From Forficula auricularia (taxonomy: Eukaryota; Arthropoda; Insecta; Dermaptera; Forficulidae): a stretch of 64,000 nucleotides of DNA. Positions 25,001-37,000 of the stretch are shown one piece after another (within the stretch, counting starts at the first letter, position 1; the number at the start of each line of letters is the position of its first letter). The DNA lies in NCBI GenBank assembly GCA_024734495.1, contig JALMQS010000102.1, forward strand, positions 6,912,095-6,976,094. The letters run 5' to 3'. The notes beneath the pieces are model-generated. The model was given only the letters and a program-made list of their open reading frames with translations, did no database searches and was not told the origin of the DNA. Made by a program: the position numbers and the translations under genes.

Positions 25001-28000
25001 TATATATATATTAATTAGATAGACCAATATTTTTAAAGAATTTTCAGAATTAAAATTGCACAGTTCTAAAAATTGTTAATAAATTAAATAATTAATTAAA
25101 TTAAATTGATTTTATTAAGTAATTATTCATCAATCGATCAGAAATGAAATAAAGTAAAAAAAATATTCAAATTGGGATAGAAATATAATAAACTCCCACT
25201 TAAGGTAGTTGTTTTGCGACAATACTAGCAAAAAGTTAATGCTAGAGTATATAGAACAGACAGTAAGGATTCATAATTCATAAGCCCAAAAGATTTTGCT
25301 GTTTATGTACGACTACTAACCAAACCCGTGCTCGTTTGACAAATCTGGCAACACTGTCCGAGCTTGTTTATATTTTATCATAGAAATTTCAGATAAAGTA
25401 CATTATAAAGGGAGATTATAAAACAAAAAGTTCTTAATAAGCTGTGGCGACAATGGCTGAAGCGAAAAAACGTCAAAAAAATTATTAAAGTTAACCCACT
25501 TTCTAGGTTAAATAAATGCGTTGTTGCCAGCTTGTTTTTAGTGTAAATTTTCATTATAAATTTTTAATTATTTATTCATTATTATCTTAGAAACTGTGTT
25601 GTAACTATGAATTAAAATTTTCTTAAAAAATGTATTAGTTATTGTTTAATGTTGGTTTATTTTTTTATAACAATGATAAGAAGAGTTTCTTAATTAAAAA
25701 TTCTAAGAAAACCTATATGGTGAAACAATACCTTAAAAAAAAAAACAAAAAAAAAACGCAACACTTTCATCTGGAAGAGTATCAACCAAAATTGTCATCC
25801 TAAAAAATGGATTGTTTTCGGCAGACTTTAAAATAATGCAGCCTGATTCAGGCCTTCTAGAACAAATACCAAGTTTTGTATCTTTGATAGCTTCTTTGAA
25901 TGTTAAAAACATTAAGAACCAACACCTCAGAAACATACTATACACTTGGTCCATCTTCCAGATTTTTTTGGCTTAAAATCAACTTTACGAAACTGATTAA
26001 AGTCAAGAGATAGATTACAAATGTATAGAAGACCAAAAATAACCAAGTTACTTAAAATAAATTAATGCATGAATAACAAAAGTAATAAGAAAATTTTTTA
26101 AATTTGTAGTTTCTTAATTTTAAAACAAAATTAGCAATAAATTAAAAAATAATTTAGGTAAATTGTATATAAAATAATAATTACAATAAGATTAAATTAT
26201 TATCTCTGAAGTAATTTTTGGAGACGGACTGGTAAGTGAAATTGAGTGGATATTGATGAGGCAGTCCAAAAAAAGAAGAAGATAACTTATACTATCTATT
26301 TATTCATAAATCGACGTTTCGGAGGCTATTCCCTCCTTCTTCAGGATTTTGAAAAGTCAGCGAAGGAAATTCAATGCGACATTCCCCTCTGTCTCCTCTT
26401 TCAGTGGCAGTATTATTATATATTGTATTTCATTCTCAGCAAAATTAGTACACTATAATTCTGCTGAGAATGAAATACAATATATTATTGTCACTGCCAT
26501 TGAAAGAGGAGACAGAGGGGAATGTCGCATTGAATTTCCTTCACTGACTTTTCAAAACCCTGTAGAAGGAGGGAATAGCCTCCGAAACGTCAGTTTATGA
26601 ATAGAAAGATAGTTTAAATTATCTTCTTCTTTTTTTGGACTGCTTCATCAATATCCACTCAATTATTATCTCTGCTTAAAAATAATTATTATAAAAATAA
26701 AATCCAAAAAATACAAAAATTTGAAGTGGTGCGTTTTCTTTAAATGTGTAGTGTATATTTTCAATATTATACTATTTAATATATCTCTGGTGCAATGATA
26801 ATGTCAGGCTTTTTTCAAGATTAAAAATAAATTAGGTTGTTTCAGACACAGAGGTAAAACCATCACTGGATACAATGTAAACAAACTAAAGCTTTCGCTC
26901 ATAGCCCGGTCCGGCAGGTTTGCATAGAGCGTTTAAAAGCGGCATCCTAGTACCTCAGAGTAGTATTTATCCACCCTGTCAATTTCGGTATAATAGAGCA
27001 CCGGATCGGGGTTTGCCAGTGTATGTGAAAATGCCTTAAAGATTCACTTTGTACATATAAAATTTGAATTATCATTATAAAGATAGAGAATATTATCATT
27101 TAATAAAATAAAAAATATAATACCTTGAATTATCAAGCCATTTAAACCATTCTTTTTCAAAAATTTTAGGATCTATTGTTAATGAACCATTTATCACAGC
27201 CTCTTTTGCTTTTGCAGCCATATCGTTACATTTTAAAAACCTGAAATTTTCAAATAATATTAAATTATTCTATATAAATTGGGTACTTTATATAATTATA
27301 TAAAATCGAATAAACAAAGAACGGAATAAGTATATGCTTGGATTGGGAACCCTAACAGATCTATAGAATTTAATTTCCCTTTTTATTTTAAATATAATTA
27401 TAAATCACCACTAAGTAAAAATGTCCTCTATGGTACCATTTGAAGGCCCTTATTGTAATAATGTCTTTGTCCTCTACAATAAGCGAAATTTTCAAAACTA
27501 GAGCAGTGTACTAGGTCTGTAACTTTAAATTGCGGGTTTTTTCAATAAAAATACAAAATAATTTAGAAAAAATGGAAAAATATATTTTATTCAAAGTATC
27601 GGCCCTCGCTTTCTACACATTTTGACATCTAGTAGGCAATTTATTGATGCCATTCCAAAAGAATTGAAAGTCGCGTGAGCAAAACCAGTCGTCGAGTCAT
27701 TTTTAACATCTTCATAAGAATGGAAATGCTGCTCGATAAGTGCATGTCCCATGGATGAAAACAGGTGGTAGTCGGAAGGAGCAAGGTCTGGTGAGTACAG
27801 CGGGTGGGGGTAATATTTCCCATCCAAGTGCTGTCAGAGTGTACTTGACCAGTTTTGCTGAGTGACTGGGTGCGACGTCATTCAGCTAAATCACCTTCCC
27901 ATTCCTTCGAGCCCATACTGGTCGTTTTGCCTCTGGCATAAATCACTGGCCTCTAACTAGAATAGTACGATATTTTTTAGTCTAACCATACTAGACTAGG

Positions 28001-31000
28001 CTATAGCGACTTCTTCTCTACAGTTACCCTACCATTATCTTATCTCCCTTCATCTGATCACTCTGAATCCTCTTCAGAACCTCAACTACATCTATTTTTT
28101 TACATCATATTTGTGATTTCAATGCTTCTAAAAGGGGCTAAATGATCGATAGTCTTTTAGTTAAAATAGTAAAGTTTCTGTAAAGTTAAAAGCATGGGAA
28201 GAAGTAAAATCCATCTATCAACAATCAATAGCATTTCGAAATTTCGTAACTCTGTCCTCGAGTGAGGAAGACTCAGTATATTTGTTAATGTACACAAATA
28301 TATATTAATTGAAAGTAATGGAACGCAGCCCAGGGGTAGGAAAGAAAAAATTAACACATATCCAAATAAGGTGTAATTTATTGGATTCCTTCCTCCTTTC
28401 CTTTCAAACCGACGTTTCGGAGGTTTCTTCCCTCCTTCTTCAGGGTTTCAAGGGGTCAGTCTGCTAAGGAAGAAACAAGTTTTAAACACTGCTTTGGAGA
28501 GAGGAAGGAAGCATTTTATTTGTTTCCTTCATTGACACCTTGAAACCCTGAAGAAGGAGGGAAGAATCCTCCGAAACGTCGGTTTGAAAGGAAAGGAGGA
28601 AGGAATCCAATAAATTACAACTTATTTGGATATGTGCTAATTTTTTATTTCCTCACTACCTCTGGACTGCCTTCCATTACTTTCAATTATAAGTTCTACC
28701 AGTCCGTCTCTCTCCAGAGAAAATTTCGTGTAAAAAAAAAGTATATTAATATTTTATTCAAATTATTAAAGAAGAAAAATATTACCATTGGGGTTTAAGA
28801 AGATATTCAATAGCATCTCCTGAACGAGAACAAAAAGGCACAAGTACATTATGATCTTTTATGCCTCTCATTAAGTTTAAATTTTGAAGAGCATCAATAA
28901 TAGGTTTCCTAGCTTCATAACGAAGATATCCCTTAAATTAAATAATTCTTATTAAGATTGAAATATAACTGAATTAAATTATTATTTTCACTTACTTTGA
29001 ACTCTTCACAATTTATTATTCTACCCTCTTCATTCATTATTGAAATAGAAGGTAATTTATGCTTATGACCGATTTCAAAATCAATTAAAGAATGAGCAGG
29101 TGTTATTTTAACGGCTCCTAGGAATTTAAAGAGATAAACACAATGAAAATTAAAAAAAAAAAAAAAATTTGAAGGAAATTTGTATCAGTTTTTTGTATAA
29201 ATTACTTGTGAGTAGAGAAACATATGTCAAAATTTTAATTAAATTATTAAACAGATATTTAATATTTGTAATTACCTGTACCAAAATTAATATCAACCAT
29301 TTCATCTACAATTAATGGAATCAATTCATTTCGAAAAGGATGTTTAAAAGCTTTCCCGTGAAATTTCAGATATCTTTGGTCTTCTGGATGAACTGCGATT
29401 GCAACATCTCCAATCATCCCTTCAGGTCTTGTGGTAGAAACAATTATTTCTTCGTCTATAGATAAATGAATAAAATAATCAAGTCAGTTATTTAGTTTTT
29501 TAAATAAATGTCTACGTATAACATTAATGAGGGAGATTAGATGATTCCATAGAGATATTCATGAGGAATATAACGAAAAATATATCGTAGTTTATTATAA
29601 GTTATTATTAGGGCTCAGATTTCGCCCTATTTGCCTTTTTTTTATTTATGGCTTAAAATTTAGGCTAATATGATATCTATGCGTTTCATTAAATTCTGAA
29701 TAAAATAAGAGGCATTTGCTAGTGCCTATAATGCCTGGGTGTTAGTGCCTATTTCATCTATAAATGACTTTTTAGTGCCTATTTTACCTAAAATTGATAA
29801 TTTCCATTTTTTTTAAGATACATTTTCTAAATTTTAAAGTTTTTTTGAATTATTAAGAAAATATTCCGAAAAAATTATTAAGGTAGGATACCTGGATCCA
29901 AGCAGCTATATATTATGCTGACCATTTGGATGAAATTCAAAGGATAAGTACATTTGAAATTTATTTTTTTAAATATTATTCTGCAATTCTAATTTATTTA
30001 TTATTTTAGGTCATAGAAACAATCAATGTAGATGATGCTTTATCTATAAGGGAGGCTAAAAATGATTTATCTTCTATTACTCTTGAGGCTGATTTAGCAT
30101 ATATAAAGTGTAATTTTAACAATCTACCTGTAACCATTAAAGCATTAGAAGCAAGAAATCTCTCTTTTGATAGAGTCCATAAAAATATTCCAGAGATTTC
30201 AAAAAAATATCAAAAAAGCACCTGGTCCTATTGCCGTCAATCTTAATCAAAAAATGGACAAAAACTGAAGCGGAATCCTGGTTGGACAATAATGGAAAGA
30301 ATAACCAGGAATTTAGGAGGATATATAGTAGTGCAGAAGAGGAAAATTTAACACCATCCGAAATGGCTTATTTGAAATTAAGTCCCTATTTTTACTTAAA
30401 ATGCATTTTTAAGTGCCTATTTTAGTTATTTTTAGTGCTGAAAAATGTAAAGTCTAAGCTTTAAATTGATTTAGATAATTACAAAGAAGGGGACATTCTA
30501 AGTGAAAGTCATATGATGCACCTTCGAGTTTATTTTCCATTTTTGGGTTCTTTTTCATTAATGCAGCCAAGGATGTCTCACCGGCTCGGCTGGGTCAATA
30601 AAATTTCACCTGAAAGCCCATTTTGCTAAAACAGAGGATTATATCTTCCAAAATATGTGAGATATCAATTTCTTATTTGTCATTGAAAATGAATAATCGA
30701 GGCAAATTTGTGGTATTTTATCATAATTTTAATTTAAGTATTTGAATAAAATTGATACGGTACAAAAAAACACCTAAAAATGGCCACTTTCGATCGAAAT
30801 AAATTTCAAAAAAGTGAATTTAATTCTATTGTATTAAGAAGATTTTCTATGATAAAAAATATTTTTATTTTAGGGACGGGCAAGGCTTTATTGGGCAGCA
30901 CGGCGTCTAATGGCCGACCAGCCACGGACGGACGTTGGATAAAGAAGAAGAAGAAGATATTTTTATTTTATTTTTGACCTCCCATAAAATTTGACACAAA

Positions 31001-34000
31001 ATAATCAGTTGATTAAAATTTTAATAAGATTGATTGAATGCGGGAAAATTAATACATATACCTAACTTCTAAATTTCATGTTTTTATCATAATTAGTTTA
31101 TGAGTTACAATGCTTAAACAGACATTGTGGCGATATTATTATTATAATAGAATCTTGTTTTATCTTTAAAATTTAAAAAATAAAATAAAATTATGTATAA
31201 TATTTATTTTGAAGCCTTTTACCTCCATTCTCAGTTTTATATGCAAAATCATAAATTTGTCCAAAAGCAACTGGCTGAACATGTCCAGGTATAGGAACTA
31301 AAGTTAATCCATTAAATTCACGGGTTTCTATTTCAATATCTGATATAGTAGATTGAAGCTCACATGACCAATTAACTATTCCGTCTTTTCTATAAATCAA
31401 TCCTTTATCAAATAGATTTAAAAAAGCTTCAATTACGGCCTCTGATGATTTCTGAAATAATAATTAATATATATTAAATATAAGTTAAAAATAAATTTAT
31501 TAAAGAGATCTAAATTAAAATAAGCCGGCCAAATGATAGTTGAACTTGTGGATCGAGGGTTCCATAGCTAATACATTTATATTAGAAGCACCCCTTCGCT
31601 GTCAAATTGGAGAAAAATCGAACAAGCGCTTTCGCCAACTCTTTTATCCCTATGACCTCCAGAGACTGGAACTCGCTCCCTGCCACCATCTTCCCCGCGA
31701 CTTATAACCTTCAGCTATTCAAGACCCGTATCCACAGATACCTCTTCAACTCCCGCCCAGCCCATAAAATTCTTTCTTCCTCTTTTCACGATGGAGGGGC
31801 CAACCCAGGCCTTTAGGGGTTGCACCTTCTTGGTGTAACTCCTTCTCTCATCATTTTCATTAAAAAAAAAAAGGTGAATGACCCGTCGATTCATCAATTC
31901 ATTCTGCCCAGAGACTGGCAGGCAAAATATAAATTATTTTTTTTTTAAATACGTGAGATATCAAATTCGTTTTTATTTGTTTTTAATAAAGAAAGAATGA
32001 ACTAATATTTGGAATTTTAATTTAAGAACTTGATTGAAATTGGGCTGGCACAAAAATTAGCTAAAAATGGATACTTTGAGGTCCTCCCCTCACACGGTCA
32101 TTTTAATGTGAATTAAATTTTAAAATATTCAGCCTAATTCTACTTAAGGACGTTCCCTAATAAATGGATTTTCTTGCAATCCTTTTAAAACTTTGAATAA
32201 ACATATTTATAAGTGTCCTTTATATGTAGAAATTTTTTTCAATAGTCCTTGCGGAACTAAATTTATAAATATTTTCATATTTGTAGGATTTTATTCTCTA
32301 CTCCTTGCAATGTAAAATGATTTTTAAAAATAAAGATTCATTTTCGCCTCGAGAAAGGCGCTTGCTTGATACTCACCGGTCAGAATCTTCCGATCAACTG
32401 ACAGGTGAGTAGCGAGGACACGCCCCTTTTATAATCACAGGCAGCGCGCGCGAATATTTATGCATACGTCACCAGCAAACCACGACCAATTAACCAATCA
32501 GTTTAATTGCTAATTAGAGCCGCAAGGTTTATAAAGGCAGCTAGCCCCTCGACGCCAAGTCAGTTGTTGAAGCTCATTGAAGGGGACAACTCTCCGAGGT
32601 GATTACCTGAGAACGATTTGATAAAGAGACGGCTTGTGTCTATGTCATGAAGCAAGGAAGTAATTGTATACACGTTGTGTAATGAAAAGGCAATAAATGC
32701 GGGCTTTGTGCCAATATTTTATTTAAAGCATATTTCTACTGCCTCTGTGCCAATATTTTATTTAAAGCATGTTTCTACTGCCTCTGTGCCAATATTTTAT
32801 TTAAAGCATATTTTCAACTGCCTCTGTGCAAATTCGTATTTTAAATAGCATTCTCTGGCTTTACGCCGCCAAAAGAGATTTTCATCTCTGAAGATCATCT
32901 CCCATCCAAGCCCGACGAATATCCTTCTAACTAACCCTTCGAGCTAAAACTAAAAATTATCCATCATCTTAATCATTTTCTATATATTTAACAAGCGAGC
33001 CCTATCCCGATTGATGTTAAAGCGATTGTTTCATTAAATAACAATCGTAATTTTCCTGATATTATTTTGAAAAACTGAGAACCATTTACTGAAGATATAA
33101 CAAATATTTTCCTTAGATATGGTACTATAATGTTGTAAATTACATTTTCATGAAAATAAATTGTTAGAATATAAGGAAATGTTATTTCTTTTTCCTAACG
33201 AAGACATTCCATCTGTTTCTAAGGTTTTCAAGAGCCTCAAAAAACACCACAATTGTAAAATATTTTCCTGTTAAAATAATTGTATCAAGCGGTATGCGTT
33301 TTGTAGGAATAATGTTAAAAGTTAGGTACTTTTGATGGTTTTCATGTTTTTCTCTCATGGCATGGCAAGTGAGAGATGGTGACTTGGCAACGTCGCACTA
33401 TATTCACTCAATTTTTCCATATCTAAAAAAATTCTGAAGCTATTGCATTTAATATTTTTAGCTAATTCTCTCAATCTAACTATATTGTTCCCATCTGGAA
33501 TTTTTCATTGAGCTATTTCATGAAGTGTTTTTTTTTTTTTTTTATTCTTTGTCTTTTAGCGTCGGCAAGAATGCAATGTTGCCAGATCCAAGAAACGCCG
33601 CAGTGAAAATATTTTAGTAGGGGAAAGAGCGAACTGCATCTGAGATATTTTAGGGAACGTCCTTAATGGGAGCTGTACAGCGATTATCTCACACAGCATT
33701 ATATTATTATATATTATATATAGGTACCTATTATATATTATATTTTTTTCGCCATAAAAAAAAATTTGTTCCTCCGCAAAATAATCGGATTAAAATTTTA
33801 GTACAATTTTTGATTAGGGGAAAATAAATACATATAACTTGTAAATTTCAAGTTCGCACCTTATTTATTAGGAGCTACATGCACTAAGAGACCGACGGCA
33901 GATATATTATTGTATTGACACTATCTAGGTATATAGGGTTCCATTTTAATTTTGTAAGGACCCTTAAAAAGAGAAAAGTATATTTTTTAGGAAAAAATAT

Positions 34001-37000
34001 TTAAAACTAAATTAACAATTTTACAAATTTTGAAATGTAAATATTTACTTTTTTATAAGATTATTTTTAATATACGGTTAAGTTCGAGTATATATCATCA
34101 TGTACCAAGTGTTCCCTAGATTTTTCACCTGTTGGCTAAGCTAATTATTTGATAAAATAATTTTCATAAAAAGTAATTATAATAATTTTTTTAGATTTTT
34201 AAACCCAAGTGTTGCAAAATTAGAGAAAAAGCACACTTCTAGCGGCTTTTCTGATTCAGAGAGTGCTAGTGCAAAATTAAAAAATTAAAAATTAAATAGT
34301 ACTTTTTATGTTAGACTTTTTTATTTATCACCCAACGTTTCGTCGACTTTGCCGACTTCTTCAGGCTTCAAATAGTCATTTAAATTTGAGATTTCTTTAT
34401 GTAAGGATCAAAAAAAAAAAATATTCTATTCTGGTTCTAAAAAACAGTGTTGCCTCATTCTATTTATGTTTTTTCTGTTTTATATCTAATGTAATTGTTA
34501 ATATAAAAAAAAAATTGTTTATAGGAATGTGCCAAATATTTTTTCAAATTTGTGTTCTGATGGTCTTCAATGGTAATGAAGATAACAAGAAAATTTAGAC
34601 GAATGTGTGCCATGACTATTTGAAGCCCTGAAAAAGTCGGCAAAGTCGACGAAACGTTGGCTGATAAATAAAAAAATCACACATAAAAACTTGTGCTTAT
34701 TTTCCTATTATAAACTTTCAGATTAATACAAATTAAGGACGGAAATGATAATACTTAAATAGCAGGTTTAATAATAATTTAATAATGTTATATAAGATCT
34801 ATTTAACTACTACTTTGAGTACTTTAACACTTTAGGGTGAGCGAAAAATTGTTTTTCATTAGCTATTTTTGTATTTTGTTTGGGAAGATGCATCCAAATT
34901 TTCTTTATAATTTCTCTATACAATATTGAATAATGAAAGCATAAGTCTATGAAATTCCATCATAATAAGAGGAGATAAGAGGGTCTGAGAGATGAACACA
35001 CAGTCAGAGAGACGTGACAACCCAGACAGATGGGAATATTGCAGCAATATTACATTGCAATATTAAGCCTTGCAGCGAGATTACAGGAACATTGTACCAA
35101 TATTCCTATGTCCACCTCTTTTACATTGCAGCAACATTGCGGTAATATTGCCAATGTTGCCGGAACATTGCAGCAATATTGCCATATTGTGCAAGGTTCG
35201 CAATATTGCTGCAATATTCCAGTCTGTCTGGGAAGCAATGGATTACTAGTTACTATAATATTCAGTAAAATAATTACATTATCCATAGTAAATATGTGTT
35301 TATTCCAGTCCAAAGATAATCCAAGTTTGCATAATTGTGTTTCAATATGATTTCCTTTTTCGGTACGCCATTCCCAAACTTTTTTAAGAAATTCTTCTCT
35401 GCCAAGATCATGTCTTGTAAGCCCATATTGATTCGATATTGCCTTTTCTACGACAACTTGAGTAGCGATTCCTGCATGATCTATTCCAGGTATCCAAATT
35501 ACTGAATTACCAAGTTGACGATTCCTAAAAATTATTTGAAAATATCTTAAAATAATAGAAAAAATTCTTCAAAAAATAACTGACTATATAATTTGTATTC
35601 TTTTAACTTCAAAGGTTCGTTGTCCCTCACATGTATTAAAATAAATTCAGATGAATCAATGTCTAAGCGTTAAGGTTGCAATCTACAAAAACTCAAACGA
35701 TATTGTTTAGTGAAGATGGTCAGCCAGTAAAAAGTGTTTAGGGAATTAATATAAATAAATAATTTTTCATATAATTAAATTTATTTCAATTGTGTGACAA
35801 ATAATTCCTGGTTAAAAGAATAGAAAAAATGTATAATTAACTAAGTATATTTTGCATTTTTCTTATTTAAGGTAAACCCACCGGTAGTAGACCACTGTGC
35901 AGCTAGTAGACCATTTAAAAGATTTTTATGAAAATAAGCATTTATAACTTTTAATTTGCTCCGAGATTTCGATAAATAACTAGAAGCCCATCTTCGGGAT
36001 GGCTTCTTAACGAACTAGACAGCTATTTGTGTATTAAAAGTCTCATTGAGCATTTTGAAAACAAGTAGCTGAGTTGGATTTACATATTATGCTAATTTCT
36101 TATGCAAATCGTTAAGGACAGACTTCACTTTATATATTGGATATTATAAATTATATGATGTTATATTTAATAGTAATTTCAATCTAAAATATCAATTCAA
36201 TAATTGATACTACAAATAATTTTAATCAATTATAAATTTTTCCAGTATGTGATCAGGAATCATGGCCAAGAGGGTAGGGTGGTCACCTTCTGAAACACAA
36301 ACAACTTGTTTTTTAGAAATTGACAGGGGGTGGTTAATTTTTACAGTTCCAATTGTTTTATGTTAGATGACTTGTTTCTTAATTGAATTGTTGATGTACT
36401 ATTTAGGAATTTCTTTTTTATTTGCCGTTAACTTCTTGTTTTCCAATAGATGACCATATGGCCAACTATTAACTCGAGGTGTGGTCAACTAGGTACTAAA
36501 ATTTTAAGCCACCAATAAAAGGAAATTTTCGAAATTGCAAGCCTGAAGATATGGAAAGAGCAATTTACCAATCCCAATTTGCTTAACTATGACTGGAAGG
36601 ATGTTGTGTCCCATTTCAGTCAACTGATACAAGTGAGCAAAACTAGAAACGTCTAGTCAGTTCCAGAACTTGATTTCCTGTGGCAAACTTAAGCTGGAGC
36701 AATTAATTTTCATTTTTTTTATGGGTGTAAGCGCTTGTTAATAGGGGTGTCAATTACTAAAAAAAATAATGGTCTACTTCTGAAACATTTCATTTTTAGG
36801 GATGTCTACTACTGAACCTCTTAACTTGACTTTTTGAAATAAATTTATTTAATATTGAATGGATTTATTAATTTCCTTTTGGCTTGTAGTCCTGTTAAGA
36901 ATGAGTGGTAGCATACGACAAGACTTCTCTTTTCGTCATTATAAATATATAGCGTCACTAGGAGTGTTTTTACTTTACCATACAGGGTATATGGTCAAGT

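Larger units (their letters stand above)
26241..26663. repeat. Inverted pair of hammerhead-bearing repeats (VARS2 intron 8)
   Basis: A near-perfect palindrome of about 210 bp per arm, outer ends ATTGAGTGGATATTGATGAG and its complement. Each arm has one hammerhead motif pointing outward. The centre is near 26458. Confidence 0.85.
28307..28688. repeat. Inverted pair of hammerhead-bearing repeats (VARS2 intron 7)
   Basis: Arms of about 180 bp, outer ends AATTGAAAGTAATGGAA and its complement. Each arm has a complete minimal hammerhead. Same architecture as 26241-26663 but different outer sequence. Confidence 0.85.
32144..33666. mobile_element. TTAA-flanked MITE (GGACGTTCCC family), copy 2
   Basis: Same ends and body as 4655-5340, interrupted by about 700 bp of foreign sequence (about 32270-32990). 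Located in VARS2 intron 3. Confidence 0.75.

Noticed and set aside
35030..35350. Overlapping ORFs on both strands rich in Cys, Asn and Gln
   Set aside because: Produced by the GCAATATTGC repeats of a MITE; the minus-strand frame also overlaps the real VARS2 exon 3 by its first residues only.
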